Shown: positions 40,490 through 49,891 of the stretch, piece after piece | Numbering within the stretch: position 1 is the first letter of the stretch | How the letters are laid out: each line of letters starts with the position of its first letter | From: Pseudomonas solani | GTDB lineage: Bacteria > Pseudomonadota > Gammaproteobacteria > Pseudomonadales > Pseudomonadaceae | Direction of reading: 5' to 3' | Length of the DNA: 64,000 nucleotides | Assembly (NCBI RefSeq): GCF_026072635.1 | Contig: NZ_AP023081.1 | Location: 5,018,501-5,082,500, forward strand | Position numbers and translations under genes: made by a program | Notes under the pieces: model-generated | Seen by the model: the letters and a program-made list of their open reading frames with translations, nothing else | What the model was told of the DNA's origin: nothing | Databases searched by the model: none

Positions 40490-41995
40490 GTGCCCCGCAA
40501 TCGTCGGCCCGGGTTGACCCGAGCCAGTCTGTTCGCCGTCTTCCCGCTTCTGTGTTCCTGTATCGATTCCTCCGGCCTCGCGCCATCCTCCCGGCCCCTG
40601 GACGCCCATGAACTGGCGCCGGGCGCGGCCATCAGCACCGCCCAGGCCGAGGCCGGCTGGCCCGCCGGGCAGTGGTGGCGCGCCTATGGCGACCCGCAGC
40701 TGGACCGCTGGATGGACCGCGCCCTGGCCGGCAGCCCGAGCCTGGCCATGGCCGCCGCGCGGGTGCGCCAGGCCCGGGCGCGGGCCGGCGTGGTGGAGGC
40801 CGACGAGGCGCCGCAACTGGGTCTGGACGCCAGCCTGCAACGCAAGCGCTGGCCCGACGATGCCTTCTACGGCCCCGGCGACCTGGCCCGCAGCAGCAGC
40901 TGGAACAACACCAGCCAGCTGGGCTTTTCCTACCCGCTGGATCTCTGGGGCCGCGAGCGCAGCCGTGGCGAGTCGGCCCTCGACCAGGCCCGGGCGACGG
41001 CGAGCGAGGCGCGCCTGGCGGCCCTGGAGCTGCAAGGCAACCTGGTGCGCAGCTATATAGGCCTGGCCCTGCACCACGCCGAGCTGGATATTGCCGAAGC
41101 CGAGCTGGCCCGCCAGGAACAGCTGCTGGCGCTAACCCGCCAGCGCCGCCACGACGGCATCGGCACCGGCCTGGAAGAGACCCGCGCCCAGCTGGGCCTG
41201 CCCGAGGCCCGCCGGCAGATCGACCTGCTGCACGAGGCCATCGCGCTGGACCACAACCAGCTCGCCGCCCTGGCCGGCGCGGGGCCGGGGGAGGGCGAGG
41301 CCCTGCAACGCCCGGCGCTGTCGCCATTGCTGGACTTGGGCCTGCCGCCGCGCCTGCCCCTGGAGCTGCTCGGCCACCGGCCGGACCTGGTGGCCGCGCG
41401 CTGGCGGGTGGCGGCCGAAGCGCGGGGCATCGAGGCGGCGAAGGCGGACTTCTACCCCAACGTCGACCTGCTCGGCGGCCTCGGCACCTCGGCGGTGCAG
41501 GGTGGGGTGCTGGACTTCCTGCGCTACGACAAGCTGACCTGGGGCCTGGGCCCGGCGCTGTCCCTGCCCGTCTATGACGGTGGCCTGCGCCGTGGCCGCC
41601 TGGCCGAGGCGGGGGCCGGCTACGACCTGGCGGTGGAGGGCTACAACCAGGCGCTGGTGCTGGCGATCAAGGGCGTGGCCGATGCCCTGGTGCGGCTGAA
41701 GTCCCTGCGCGAGCAGCAGCACCTGGCTGCCGAGTCGGTGACCCAGGCGCAACATGCCTTCGACCTGGCCCAGTTGGCCCGCCAGCGCGGCCTCACCGAC
41801 CAGCGCGCGGTGCTGGAGGCGCAACCGGCGCTGCTCCAGGCCCAACGCCTGCAGCAGCAGGTGCGCGCCGCACGCCTGGTGGCCCAGGCCGATCTGTTGC
41901 TGCAACTGGGCGGCGGCGTGCTGCCGGTGGCCGCCGGCCCGCAGCCGGAGCGACTGACGCCCAGCGAACCCACGCTGCATATCCCCCATCCCTGA
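40490..41995 (+). CDS. RND/FUSC-type efflux outer-membrane factor lipoprotein (NodT family)
   Basis: 501 residues from GTG 40490, with AGGA about 11 nt upstream. A lipobox-like LLCSC follows the signal region, so the mature N-terminal Cys is probably acylated. Family features are the early WWRAYGDPQLDRWMDRAL, two repeats of the TolC/NodT type (LEETRAQLGLPEARRQ, RGIEAAKADFYPNVDLLGGLG), and ALDLAQLARQRGLTDQ-like helical tail. It is the outer-membrane channel for the inner-membrane FUSC pump and HlyD protein encoded next in the operon. The next gene starts 9 nt after its stop. Confidence 0.87.
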   Translation: MPRNRRPGLTRASLFAVFPLLCSCIDSSGLAPSSRPLDAHELAPGAAISTAQAEAGWPAGQWWRAYGDPQLDRWMDRALAGSPSLAMAAARVRQARARAGVVEADEAPQLGLDASLQRKRWPDDAFYGPGDLARSSSWNNTSQLGFSYPLDLWGRERSRGESALDQARATASEARLAALELQGNLVRSYIGLALHHAELDIAEAELARQEQLLALTRQRRHDGIGTGLEETRAQLGLPEARRQIDLLHEAIALDHNQLAALAGAGPGEGEALQRPALSPLLDLGLPPRLPLELLGHRPDLVAARWRVAAEARGIEAAKADFYPNVDLLGGLGTSAVQGGVLDFLRYDKLTWGLGPALSLPVYDGGLRRGRLAEAGAGYDLAVEGYNQALVLAIKGVADALVRLKSLREQQHLAAESVTQAQHAFDLAQLARQRGLTDQRAVLEAQPALLQAQRLQQQVRAARLVAQADLLLQLGGGVLPVAAGPQPERLTPSEPTLHIPHP

Positions 41996-42004
41996 GAAAC
42001 GACC

Positions 42005-44176
42005 ATGACCACAACCTTGCGCCGCGACCTGGCCAGCTGGGCGCGCACCGAGGGCCTGACCTGGGTGTTCATCCTCAAGGCCCTGCTCACCGCCTTCATC
42101 GCCCTGTGGCTGGCCTACCGCCTGGAGCTGCCGCAACCCGGCACCGTGCTGGTGACGGTGTTCATCGTCATGCAGCCGCAGAGCGGCCAGGTCTTGGCCA
42201 AGAGCTTCTACCGCATCATCGGCACCCTGCTGGGGCTGACGGTGATGGTGGCGCTGATCGCCCTGTTCAACCAGGAGCGGGTGCTGTTCATGCTCAGCGT
42301 GGCCATCTGGATCGGCCTGTGCACCGCCGGTGCCGCGCGCTACCGGGACTTTCGCGGCTACGCCTGCGTGCTGGCCGGCTACACGGCGGTGATCATCGGC
42401 CTGCCGGCGACCCTGCACCCGGAAGGCGCCTTCATGCAGGCGCTGTGGCGGGTGCTGGAGATCACCCTGGGCATCCTCTGCACCGGGCTGGTGAACGCCC
42501 TGGTGCTGCCGCAGACCAGCAGCGCCGACCTGCGCGCCACCTTGCAGGCGCGCTTCCGCGACTTCGCTGCCTTCGCCTGCGAGGGGCTGGCCGGGCGCCT
42601 GGACAGCGAGCGCTTCGAGGCCCTCAACGCGCGCTTCGCCGCCGCTGCCGTGGGCCTGGAGAACCTGCGCAACGCCACCGCCTTCGAAGACCCGCACATG
42701 CGCCTGCGCGCCGGGCGTCTGGGGCGTCTGAACAACGAGTTCATGGTGCTCTCCACGCGCTTCCACGCCCTGCACCAGTTGCTCAACCGCCTGGCCGCGA
42801 CCGTGGAACCGACCGGCCAACTGGTGCGCGAGGCCCTGGCACCCTGCCTGGCGGAAGTGGCCGCGCTGCTGGCCGCCCAGCGCGAGAGCCTGGGCAGCGA
42901 CGCCGAGGCGGCGGAGTTCGCCGGGCGCCTGGCGGCCTGCCGGCAGGAGCTGATGCAGCTGATCCGCGCCGGGCGCGGGCGCCTGGCCATGCAGCAGGTG
43001 GATGAGGCCGGCGCGCTGGATTTCGATACCGCCGCCGAGCTGCTGTTCCGCTTCGTCGATGACCTCCACAGCTACGCCCTGACCCTGGCCTCGCTGCTGG
43101 ACCACCGCCACGCCCGCGAGGACTGGCGGGAGAGCTTCCGCCCCCGCGCCAACTCCCTGGCCGCCGCCGTGGCCGGCATGCGCAGCAGCCTGCTGATCCT
43201 CGCCCTGGGCACCTTCTGGATGGCCACCGCCTGGCCGGCCGGGGAGACCTTCACCATGACCGTGGGGATGATCTCGGCACTGGCGTCGTCATCCTCCAAC
43301 CCCAAGCGCCTGGCTCTGCAGCTGACCATCGGCGCCACCGGCGGCGCCCTGGCCGGTATCGCGACCACCTGCTGGGTGCTGCCCTGGCTGGACGGCTTCG
43401 CCATGCTCTGCTGCGCCCTGGCGCCCACCTTCGCCCTGGGCGCGCTGCTGCTGTCGCGCAGCCAGTGGTCGGGCTACGGCGTCGGTTTGCTGGTGTGGTT
43501 CTGCCTGCTGTCGCTGCCGGCCAATCTCACCCACTACGACCCCTACCGGCTGTTCAACGAGTACCTGGCGGTGCTGCTGTCCATGACCCTGGCCACCCTG
43601 GCGGCGGCGCTGATCCTGCCGCCCAACCGGCCCTGGCTGTGGCGGCGCCTGGAGCACGACCTGCGCCTGTGCGCGGTGCACACCGTGAGCGGGCGCATCC
43701 GTGGGCTGGTGAGCGGCTTCGAGAGCGGCACCCGGGACCTGCTGGCCCAGGCCTATGCCTTCTCCGCCGGGCGCCCGGACGTTCAGCGCCGGCTGCTGCG
43801 CTGGATGTATGCGGTGCAGGAGGTGGGGCACGCGGTGATCGAGCTGCGCCTGGAGCAGGCACGGCTGCCGGCGCTGTCCTGCTATGCCGAGTCGATGCCA
43901 TGGCGGCAATCGGTGCGGGTGATGGGGCGGGCGCTGATCCGCCTGCTGATCCAGCCTGGCGAGGCCAACCGCCTGCGTGCGCTGCAGGCGGTGGAGCAGG
44001 CCATCGAGGCGGTGCGCGCCACCCCCGAGCCCTGTGCGCCGCAGTTCGAAACCTCGCCCTTGCGCCGCCTGCAGAGCTACCTGCACTTCATCCGCACCTC
44101 CCTGCTCGACCCGCTGGCGCCCTGGGCTGATGCCCTCGAGCCGGCACCTGCCCCGGTACTCGCCCATGCCACGTGA
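42005..44176 (+). CDS. FUSC-family efflux transporter (AaeB-like)
   Basis: 723 residues. Two groups of membrane helices (about 20-180 and 375-525: ILKALLTAFIALWLAYRLELP and LLILALGTFWMATAWPAGE) separated and followed by cytoplasmic helical domains, the standard FUSC/AaeB layout. It exports aromatic carboxylic acids or similar weak acids in homologues. Flanked by an outer-membrane factor, a DUF1656 protein whose gene overlaps its 3' end by 11 nt, and a membrane-fusion protein, so the four likely form one tripartite pump. Confidence 0.88.
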   Translation: MTTTLRRDLASWARTEGLTWVFILKALLTAFIALWLAYRLELPQPGTVLVTVFIVMQPQSGQVLAKSFYRIIGTLLGLTVMVALIALFNQERVLFMLSVAIWIGLCTAGAARYRDFRGYACVLAGYTAVIIGLPATLHPEGAFMQALWRVLEITLGILCTGLVNALVLPQTSSADLRATLQARFRDFAAFACEGLAGRLDSERFEALNARFAAAAVGLENLRNATAFEDPHMRLRAGRLGRLNNEFMVLSTRFHALHQLLNRLAATVEPTGQLVREALAPCLAEVAALLAAQRESLGSDAEAAEFAGRLAACRQELMQLIRAGRGRLAMQQVDEAGALDFDTAAELLFRFVDDLHSYALTLASLLDHRHAREDWRESFRPRANSLAAAVAGMRSSLLILALGTFWMATAWPAGETFTMTVGMISALASSSSNPKRLALQLTIGATGGALAGIATTCWVLPWLDGFAMLCCALAPTFALGALLLSRSQWSGYGVGLLVWFCLLSLPANLTHYDPYRLFNEYLAVLLSMTLATLAAALILPPNRPWLWRRLEHDLRLCAVHTVSGRIRGLVSGFESGTRDLLAQAYAFSAGRPDVQRRLLRWMYAVQEVGHAVIELRLEQARLPALSCYAESMPWRQSVRVMGRALIRLLIQPGEANRLRALQAVEQAIEAVRATPEPCAPQFETSPLRRLQSYLHFIRTSLLDPLAPWADALEPAPAPVLAHAT

Positions 44177-44366
44177 GATCGCCCTGCACGGCGTCTACCT
44201 GCCGAGCCTGACGCTGCTGTTCCTCCTGGCCCTGGCCGGTGGCTGGGTGCTCGACCGCCTGGCCGCGCGCCTGGGGCTGTACCAGCACGCCTGGCACCCG
44301 GTGCTGCTGCGGGTCAGCCTGTTCACCTGCCTGTACGGCGCCCTGGCGCTGGCCACCTACCGTTGA
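44166..44366 (+). CDS. DUF1656 (AaeX-like) small membrane protein
   Basis: 66 residues from ATG 44166, overlapping the end of the FUSC gene. Two hydrophobic helices (LPSLTLLFLLALAGGWVLD and HPVLLRVSLFTCLYGALALA) and the AaeX-type start REIALHGVYLPS. Encoded between the FUSC pump and HlyD gene in nearly all such operons; role unknown, perhaps assembly of the pump. Confidence 0.85.
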   Translation: MPREIALHGVYLPSLTLLFLLALAGGWVLDRLAARLGLYQHAWHPVLLRVSLFTCLYGALALATYR

Positions 44367-44379
44367 GAGACCCCTGTCC

Positions 44380-45258
44380 GTGAAACGAATCATCAGTGTC
44401 GTCGCGACCCTGCTCATCCTCGCCCTGGCGGTGACCTTGGTGCACCAGCTGTGGCAGCACTACATGGAGTCGGCCTGGACCCGCGACGGCCGGGTGCGCG
44501 CCGATGTGATCAACATCGCTCCCGATGTCGCCGGGCTGGTGGTGGAGGTGCCGGTGCGCGACAACCAGGCGGTGAAGGCCGGCGACGTGCTGCTGCGCAT
44601 CGACTCGTCGCACTACGCGCTGGCGGTGAGCGAGGCGGAAGCGGAGGTGGACGCCGCCCGCGCCGAGCTGGACATGCGCCGCCTCAACGCCCGCCGCCGC
44701 GCCGACATGGACGACCTGGTGGTGTCGCGGGAAAGCCGCGAGGACGCCGGCCACATCGCCACGGGTGCCGAGGCGCGCTACCGCCGCGCCCTGGCCCGGC
44801 GTGATGCCGCGCGGCTGGACCTGGAACGCACCGAGGTACGCGCGCCGGTGGACGGCTACGTCACCAACCTCAACATCTACCGGGGCGACTACGCGCGCAC
44901 CGGCCAGGCCAGCATGGCGCTGGTGGACGGGCGTTCGTTCTACGTCAACGGCTACTTCGAGGAAACCCGCCTGCCGCGCATCCGCGTGGGCGCGAAAGTG
45001 GAGATGCGCCTGATGAGCGGCGAGCGCTTGCTGGGGCACGTCGACAGCATCGCCCGGGGCATCTACGACCGCGACAACCCCGAGAGCCGCGAGCTGGTGG
45101 CGGACGTGAACCCCACCTTCAACTGGGTGCGCCTGGCCCAGCGCGTGCCGGTGCGCATCCACCTGGACGAGGTGCCCGAGGGGTTGGCGCTGTCGGCGGG
45201 AATGACCTGCACCGTGGTGGTGGACGAGGGGCAGGGCGCGGACGCTCCGCAGGGCTGA
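44380..45258 (+). CDS. HlyD-family membrane-fusion protein (AaeA-like)
   Basis: 292 residues from GTG 44380. One N-terminal membrane helix (SVVATLLILALAVTLVHQLW), then the biotinyl-lipoyl halves IAPDVAGLVVEVPVRDNQ...VKAGDVLLRIDSS and TEVRAPVDGYVTNLNIYRGDYA surrounding a hairpin of coiled coil (VSEAEAEVDAARAELDMRRLNARR). It bridges the FUSC pump and the outer-membrane factor in the periplasm. It is the last gene of the operon. Confidence 0.88.
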   Translation: MKRIISVVATLLILALAVTLVHQLWQHYMESAWTRDGRVRADVINIAPDVAGLVVEVPVRDNQAVKAGDVLLRIDSSHYALAVSEAEAEVDAARAELDMRRLNARRRADMDDLVVSRESREDAGHIATGAEARYRRALARRDAARLDLERTEVRAPVDGYVTNLNIYRGDYARTGQASMALVDGRSFYVNGYFEETRLPRIRVGAKVEMRLMSGERLLGHVDSIARGIYDRDNPESRELVADVNPTFNWVRLAQRVPVRIHLDEVPEGLALSAGMTCTVVVDEGQGADAPQG

Positions 45259-45399
45259 GGGATTGTTGAGCCAGCGGCCACAGTCCTTGTGCTGGATCGC
45301 TCTGTAAGCGCCGGGTGGCGCTCCTTAAAATTGACCTGCCTCCCACGACGAGGCGCACATGCTGATCTACCTCACCGTCCTGCGGTGTTGCGCAGTACC

Positions 45400-45430
45400 T
45401 TCGGCCCGTTCGTGGAGAGCGGGCCGAAGC
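45400..45430. repeat. 10-bp inverted repeat upstream of DUF2790 gene
   Basis: CTTCGGCCCG (45400-45409) and CGGGCCGAAG (45421-45430) are perfectly complementary around 11 nt. It may end the efflux operon or be an operator for the DUF2790 gene that starts 34 nt later. Confidence 0.45.
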
Positions 45431-45463
45431 CCCTCCCTCCAAGGCAATTCGGATAACAGATCA

Positions 45464-45718
45464 ATGAAAGCGTTCATGTTGCTGGCCCTGGCCGGCCTGT
45501 CTCCTCTCGTCTTCGCTGCCGCCCCCGAACAACCCGCTCCCGCCGAAACCGAGCCCTACCACTACGGCATGGAGCTGGACATCGCCCGGGTCATCTCCCG
45601 CAGCGAAATCCCCGACGTCTGCGGCGTGGTACCGGCCTACCTGACCTATGAAGACCACCAGGGCAAGGTCCACCGCCTCGAGTACATGGTGTTCGGCAAT
45701 GGGTGCTCCAACGGTTGA
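45464..45718 (+). CDS. DUF2790 family protein
   Basis: 84 residues from ATG 45464, with signal peptide (MLLALAGLSPLVFAAA). The mature part is the DUF2790 domain: YHYGMELDIARVISRSEIPDVCGVVPAYLTYED, then GKVHRLEYMVFGNGCSNG, with the two conserved cysteines that probably form a disulfide. The family is largely restricted to Pseudomonas, is periplasmic and often found next to metal- or stress-related genes; no function is established. Confidence 0.85.
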   Translation: MKAFMLLALAGLSPLVFAAAPEQPAPAETEPYHYGMELDIARVISRSEIPDVCGVVPAYLTYEDHQGKVHRLEYMVFGNGCSNG

Positions 45719-45736
45719 GCCCAGCCGCTCGACGTG

Positions 45737-45773
45737 ACAGATGCCCGGCCCGATAAGCCGGGCATTGTCGTTT
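45737..45773 (+). terminator. Rho-independent terminator after DUF2790 gene
   Basis: ATGCCCGGC (45742-45750) pairs with GCCGGGCAT (45758-45766) around a 7-nt loop; GACA/TGTC extends the stem outside a one-base bulge. GTTTC follows. Confidence 0.65.
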
Positions 45774-45898
45774 CTGGGGGCCATGGGGCGGCCTGTGTGA
45801 CGTTTGGATTAAATATCTGACTTGCCGGTCGGAATTCATTATCCTGCGGCACTCTTGCTTGCAGTACAGAACAACCCATCAATAAAAGGATCAATTCC

Positions 45899-46396
45899 AT
45901 GGCTCAAGTAACCCTCAAGGGCAACCCCGTCAGCGTCGATGGCCAACTGCCGGCCAAAGGCGCCCAGGCACCGGCTTTCAGCCTGGTCGGCGGCAACCTG
46001 GCGGACGTGACCCTGGCCAGCCTGAGCGGCAAGCGCAAGGTGCTGAACATCTTCCCGAGCGTCGACACCCCCACCTGCGCCACCTCCGTGCGCAAGTTCA
46101 ACACCGAGGCCAGCAAGCTGGCCAACACCGTGGTGCTGTGCATCTCCGCCGACCTGCCGTTCGCCCAGGCGCGCTTCTGCGGCGCTGAAGGCCTGGAAAA
46201 CGTGATCAACCTGTCCACCATGCGTGGCGCGCAGTTCCTCAAGGACTACGGCGTTGCCATCGCCAACGGCCCCCTGGCCGGCATCGCCGCCCGCGCCGTG
46301 GTCGTGCTGGACGAGAACGACAAGGTGCTGCACAGCGAGCTGGTCGGCGAAATCGCCGACGAGCCGAACTACGCAGCTGCCATCGCCGCGCTCTGA
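45899..46396 (+). CDS. tpx: Thiol peroxidase Tpx
   Basis: 165 residues, the usual Tpx length. The peroxidatic cysteine motif SVDTPTCATSVRKF contains the catalytic TPTC and the resolving cysteine lies in QARFCGAEGLEN, giving the Cys61/Cys95 pair of atypical 2-Cys peroxiredoxins. It reduces hydrogen peroxide and alkyl hydroperoxides in the cytoplasm or periplasm using thioredoxin. A good AAAAGGA site lies upstream and a perfect terminator follows, so it is a monocistronic unit. Confidence 0.95.
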   Translation: MAQVTLKGNPVSVDGQLPAKGAQAPAFSLVGGNLADVTLASLSGKRKVLNIFPSVDTPTCATSVRKFNTEASKLANTVVLCISADLPFAQARFCGAEGLENVINLSTMRGAQFLKDYGVAIANGPLAGIAARAVVVLDENDKVLHSELVGEIADEPNYAAAIAAL

Positions 46397-46413
46397 TCGG
46401 GCGAGGGTGACGA

Positions 46414-46443
46414 AAAAGGGAGGCCGATGGCCTCCCTTTTTCT
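46414..46443 (+). terminator. Rho-independent terminator of tpx
   Basis: AAAAGGGAGGCC (46414-46425), GAT loop, GGCCTCCCTTTT (46429-46440), then TTC: a 12-bp perfect stem followed by a T-rich tail. Confidence 0.9.
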
Positions 46444-46480
46444 TTGGGTGCGATTTTGTGGTCAGGCACGGCGTTGAGCC

Positions 46481-46574
46481 GTGTGTGGGGGCTGTCGCTT
46501 TTTACCTCCACCAGCGGTGTTGGGCGGGGCACCGATGGTGGATGGGTGAAGCGTCATCCACCCTACGCACCGGT
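46481..46574. repeat. Composite palindromic repeat, copy 1
   Basis: Contains a CTCCACC/GGTGGATG palindrome pair ending GTGAAGCGTCATCCACCCTA. Most of the unit recurs at 46747-46844. No gene is visible in 46444-46887; the frames are shadows of these repeats. Confidence 0.65.
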
Positions 46575-46746
46575 CGAATTCGTAGGTTGGCGCCGAGCGC
46601 AGCGAGGCCCAACGCAACGGCGCCGGCCCATTTCGCGAATGAATTCCCATGGGTTCTCGCAACCGCTTCGCGAGCAGAGCTCGCTCCTACGAGGCGTGCC
46701 AGGGCCGACCGACGGGGTTGCGCGGGGCCATGTACGGAGTTGACCC

Positions 46747-46844
46747 GTGTGTAGGGTGGAGGTCGCTCTTTACCTCCACCAGCGGTGTGTGGCGGGGCGC
46801 CGATGGTGGATGGGTGAAGCGTCATCCACCCTACGCAGCGGTCG
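46747..46844. repeat. Composite palindromic repeat, copy 2
   Basis: Second copy of the ~95-nt unit, with the stronger hairpin GTGGAGGTCGCTCTTTACCT-type left part and the GGTGGATGGG...TCATCCACC right part. Confidence 0.65.
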
Positions 46845-46887
46845 GCTCCGTAGGGCGGGTGAAGCCCGGGCTACGGGTGGTGTGGCG

Positions 46888-48225
46888 CTAAAGCGTGAGC
46901 TGCAAACGCTTGACCAGGGCGCCGGGGAGCAGGGAGGAGAGGGTCTGGCGTTCGTCGTAGGTGCTGGCGGAGAGGCGCAGCTGGCGTTCGGCGGTGAGGG
47001 CTTCGAGCTGGTCACCGAGGAGGTCGAAGAGGCTGTCGTCGAAACGCATGGTGCTGACCGGCGCCTGGATGCGGCCGTCCTCCACCCAGAAGGTGGCGAA
47101 GCGGGTCATGCCGGTGATGCGGGCGGCGGGCAGGTCGGACCAGTTGAGGTACCAGAGGTTGCCGATGTAGAGCCCGGTGCCGAGGGCGGCGAGGGCGTCG
47201 GCTTCGGGCAGGGTGCCGGCGTCCATCACCAGGGCCAGGGGATTTTCGTCGCCGCTGGCGCCGTTGCCGGGCAGGCCGTATTCACGGGCGCTGCGCGAGC
47301 CCACCAGGCGGCCGGTGAGGCGGCCCTGCTGGATGAGCGCGACATCGCTGCGTGGCGAACCCTCGGCGGTGAAGGGCGGCGAGAGGGCGCCGGCCACCTG
47401 CTCGTGCAGGCCCAGCAACGGGCTGAAGCGGGCGCCGTCGTCCAGGCGTTGCAGCGGGCTTTCCTTGCTGGCCAGGGCGCGGGCGGAGAAGCCGCCCCAG
47501 CAGAGCATGCCGGTGATTTCCTCCAGCGCCGCCGGGGCGATGTAGGCGCGGTAGCCGCCCGGGGCGAGGATGTGCAGGGGCTTGCCCAGGTGCTCCAGCT
47601 GGGCGCGGGCGGCGGCGAAGCGGCGGAGGAATTCCTCGTCGTTCCAGCCCTGGCCGGCGTAGTCGGCCTTCACCGCCTGGCCGTTGGCGTGGAACAGGCT
47701 GAAGTCGAAGTTGAAGCAGTGGGCGCTGTGCCAGCCGAAGGCACCCCAGCTGTTGGCGAAGCCCCGGTAGAGCGGGCCGGCGGCGTAGATGCCGACCATA
47801 TCCAGCCCCTCGGCGGCGGCGCTGATGCAGGGCAGCACGGCGGCCGGGTCGGGCAGCGGCTGGCTGTCGACATGGCGGCGCTGCCAGGGCGTGCGGTCGG
47901 GCATCAGGTAGGGGTCGGGCGGCAGCTGGCCGATCACCGCGCGCAGGCGTTCGAGGCCGTCGGCCAGGCGCTGGCGGTCTTCGTCCGGCTGGCCGGAGAG
48001 GGTGACGGCCATCTGCGCCTGGCGCTCGGCGGCGATCAGCTGCAGGGTGGCGCCGGCCTGGGACACATGGCCGGCCTGGCGCACGCGGGCGTGGTTGAAG
48101 CGGATGAAGTCGGATTCCTCGGCGCTGTACCAGAGGGTGAAGTTCTCGCCGGGGCGCATGGCCTGGCGCAGGGAGTCGGCGAGGGCGGCGAAGCCGGCTT
48201 CGCGGGAGTCGATATGGACGCTCAT
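46888..48225 (-). CDS. TldD/PmbA-family metallopeptidase subunit (PmbA/TldE-like)
   Basis: 445 residues from ATG 48225. It has the TldE-type layout: N-terminal DUF-like FTLWYSAEESDFIRFNHARVRQAG, the middle region, and C-terminal GLYIGNLWYLNWSDLPAARITGMTRFATFWVEDG, a PmbA signature. It lacks the HExxxH zinc motif, which its partner gene carries; TldD and TldE form a heterodimeric protease that matures modified peptides in other systems. ATG and the partner's TGA share one base (48225). Distinct from the canonical tldD/pmbA pair, since the length and divergence suggest a second set. Confidence 0.8.
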   Translation of the reverse strand: MSVHIDSREAGFAALADSLRQAMRPGENFTLWYSAEESDFIRFNHARVRQAGHVSQAGATLQLIAAERQAQMAVTLSGQPDEDRQRLADGLERLRAVIGQLPPDPYLMPDRTPWQRRHVDSQPLPDPAAVLPCISAAAEGLDMVGIYAAGPLYRGFANSWGAFGWHSAHCFNFDFSLFHANGQAVKADYAGQGWNDEEFLRRFAAARAQLEHLGKPLHILAPGGYRAYIAPAALEEITGMLCWGGFSARALASKESPLQRLDDGARFSPLLGLHEQVAGALSPPFTAEGSPRSDVALIQQGRLTGRLVGSRSAREYGLPGNGASGDENPLALVMDAGTLPEADALAALGTGLYIGNLWYLNWSDLPAARITGMTRFATFWVEDGRIQAPVSTMRFDDSLFDLLGDQLEALTAERQLRLSASTYDERQTLSSLLPGALVKRLQLTL

Positions 48226-49655
48226 CAGGCGGCACCTCCGAATACGTCGACCTGGCTGAACACACAGGCGGGTGAGGCATGGCCCACCCGCACCACCTGG
48301 TTGGGCTCGCCCTTGCCGCAGAAGGGCGTGCCGAGCACCTCGAAGGTGCTGGCGTCGCCCACCGCGGCGAGGCTGCGCCAGAAGCTGGCGGAGATGCCCC
48401 GGTAGTTGGGGTTCTTCACCACGCCCTTGAGCTCGCCGTTTTCGATGAGCTGGCCCCATTCGCAGCCGAACTGGAACTTGTTGCGCGCGTCGTCGATGGA
48501 CCAGGAGCGGTTGGTGGTCATCAGGATGCCGCGCTCGATACCGCCGACCAGTTGCTCCAGGCGCTGGTTGCCGGGCTCGATGTTGAGGTTGGCCATGCGG
48601 TCGATGGGTGCGCGGTTCCAGTTGCAGGCGCGGCTGTTGGCCACGCCCGGCAAGCCGCTGCGTTGCTGCGAGAGGGCGCCGCCGAGGGGGCGCAGGAGCA
48701 GGCCCCTTTCGATCAGCAGGGTCTTCTGCGCGGCGCTGCCGTCGTCGTCGTGGCCGTAGCTGGCCAGCTCCTCGGGGATGCCCGGGTCGAAGCTGACGTT
48801 GAGCAGCGCCGAGCCGTATTGGTAGTGGCCGAAGTCTTCCTGGCGGATGAAGCTGGTGCCGGCGTAGTTGCGCTCGTCGCCGAGGATGCGGTCCAGCTCC
48901 AGCGGGTGGCCGATGGATTCGTGGATCTGCAGCATCATCTGCTCGGGCATCAGCAGCAGGTCACGGGGGCCTTCCGGGGTGTTGGGCGCCAGCAGCAGTT
49001 GCAGCGCCTCGTCGGCCACGCGGGGCGCCGAGCCGCGCAGGCCCAGGCGCTGGATGACCTCGGCGCCGCCCTGCTGGCCGCCGTGGTAGCCACCGAAGCT
49101 GCGGGTCTGGCTGTCGTGGCCGTCGAAGGCGGTGACACTGGCGCCGGGGTAGACGAACTGCAGTTCCTGCCAGTGCTCGGCGCCGGCGCTGTTGAGGTAG
49201 AGCTGCTCGTGGCGGTTGACGCTGAGCAGCAGCGTCCAGTTGACCAGGCGCGGGTCGGCGGGCACCGCGGCGGACTCCTCGCGCAGCAGCTCGATGCGCT
49301 CGGCGATGCCGGGCAGCGGGGTGTCGAGGCCCGGGGAGCGGTACTCGGCGCGGCCCTGGGGCGGGGCGACGCGGGCGTCCACCAGGTTGTGCGGGGCGAT
49401 CAGCCGGGCGCGGGCCTCGGCCAGGTCGAGGGCGCGCTGCAGGCCTTCGGGGCTGAGGTCGTTGGTGGCGGCATAGGCTTCGACGCCACTGATGCGCACG
49501 CTGAGCATGGCGCCCAGGTCGCTGGAGAAGAATGGCGGCTCGGCGACGTTGCGCCGTACCCGGCAGTGCTCGCCGCTCTGGCGGACGATGCGCAGGGCGT
49601 GGAAGTCCGCGCGGCTGCGCAGGGTGGAGAACTGCTGCTTGAGTCGTTCGAACAC
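48225..49655 (-). CDS. TldD-family metallopeptidase (catalytic subunit)
   Basis: 476 residues from GTG 49655, chosen because GGGAG lies about 6 nt upstream and in-frame sequence before it is unlike the family. The zinc motif MLQIHESIGHPLELDRILG (HExxxH) is present, followed by YAGTSFIRQEDFG and the C-terminal LIENGELKGVVKNPNYRG signature. It is the catalytic half of a TldD/TldE-like pair with the downstream gene, coupled by one shared base. In gyrase-inhibitor and lasso/microcin systems such pairs cleave peptide precursors; no precursor gene is visible here. Confidence 0.85.
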   Translation of the reverse strand: MFERLKQQFSTLRSRADFHALRIVRQSGEHCRVRRNVAEPPFFSSDLGAMLSVRISGVEAYAATNDLSPEGLQRALDLAEARARLIAPHNLVDARVAPPQGRAEYRSPGLDTPLPGIAERIELLREESAAVPADPRLVNWTLLLSVNRHEQLYLNSAGAEHWQELQFVYPGASVTAFDGHDSQTRSFGGYHGGQQGGAEVIQRLGLRGSAPRVADEALQLLLAPNTPEGPRDLLLMPEQMMLQIHESIGHPLELDRILGDERNYAGTSFIRQEDFGHYQYGSALLNVSFDPGIPEELASYGHDDDGSAAQKTLLIERGLLLRPLGGALSQQRSGLPGVANSRACNWNRAPIDRMANLNIEPGNQRLEQLVGGIERGILMTTNRSWSIDDARNKFQFGCEWGQLIENGELKGVVKNPNYRGISASFWRSLAAVGDASTFEVLGTPFCGKGEPNQVVRVGHASPACVFSQVDVFGGAA

Positions 49656-49891
49656 GGGGCGCTCCCAATCATCGGCAAGGCAAGGGCGCATGGTCGCGCG
49701 GGTGGCCTTGATGAACAAGAGCGGGCGCGGAAAGGAGATGTGACATTTGCGCAGGGCGCCGCCAAGGGCCGCCACCGCTCAAGGGCGCGCCATGGCTGCG
49801 GTAAGGAATGGGTAAATAGGCGGTAAAGAGACTTTGCCTATGGGCGCCGAGTGCTTATCGTGCACGCTCTCGCACAGACCGACCCTGAATC

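Noticed and set aside
41132..43111. 659-codon reverse frame opposite the efflux genes
   Set aside because: Shadow of the outer-membrane factor and FUSC genes; no family features.
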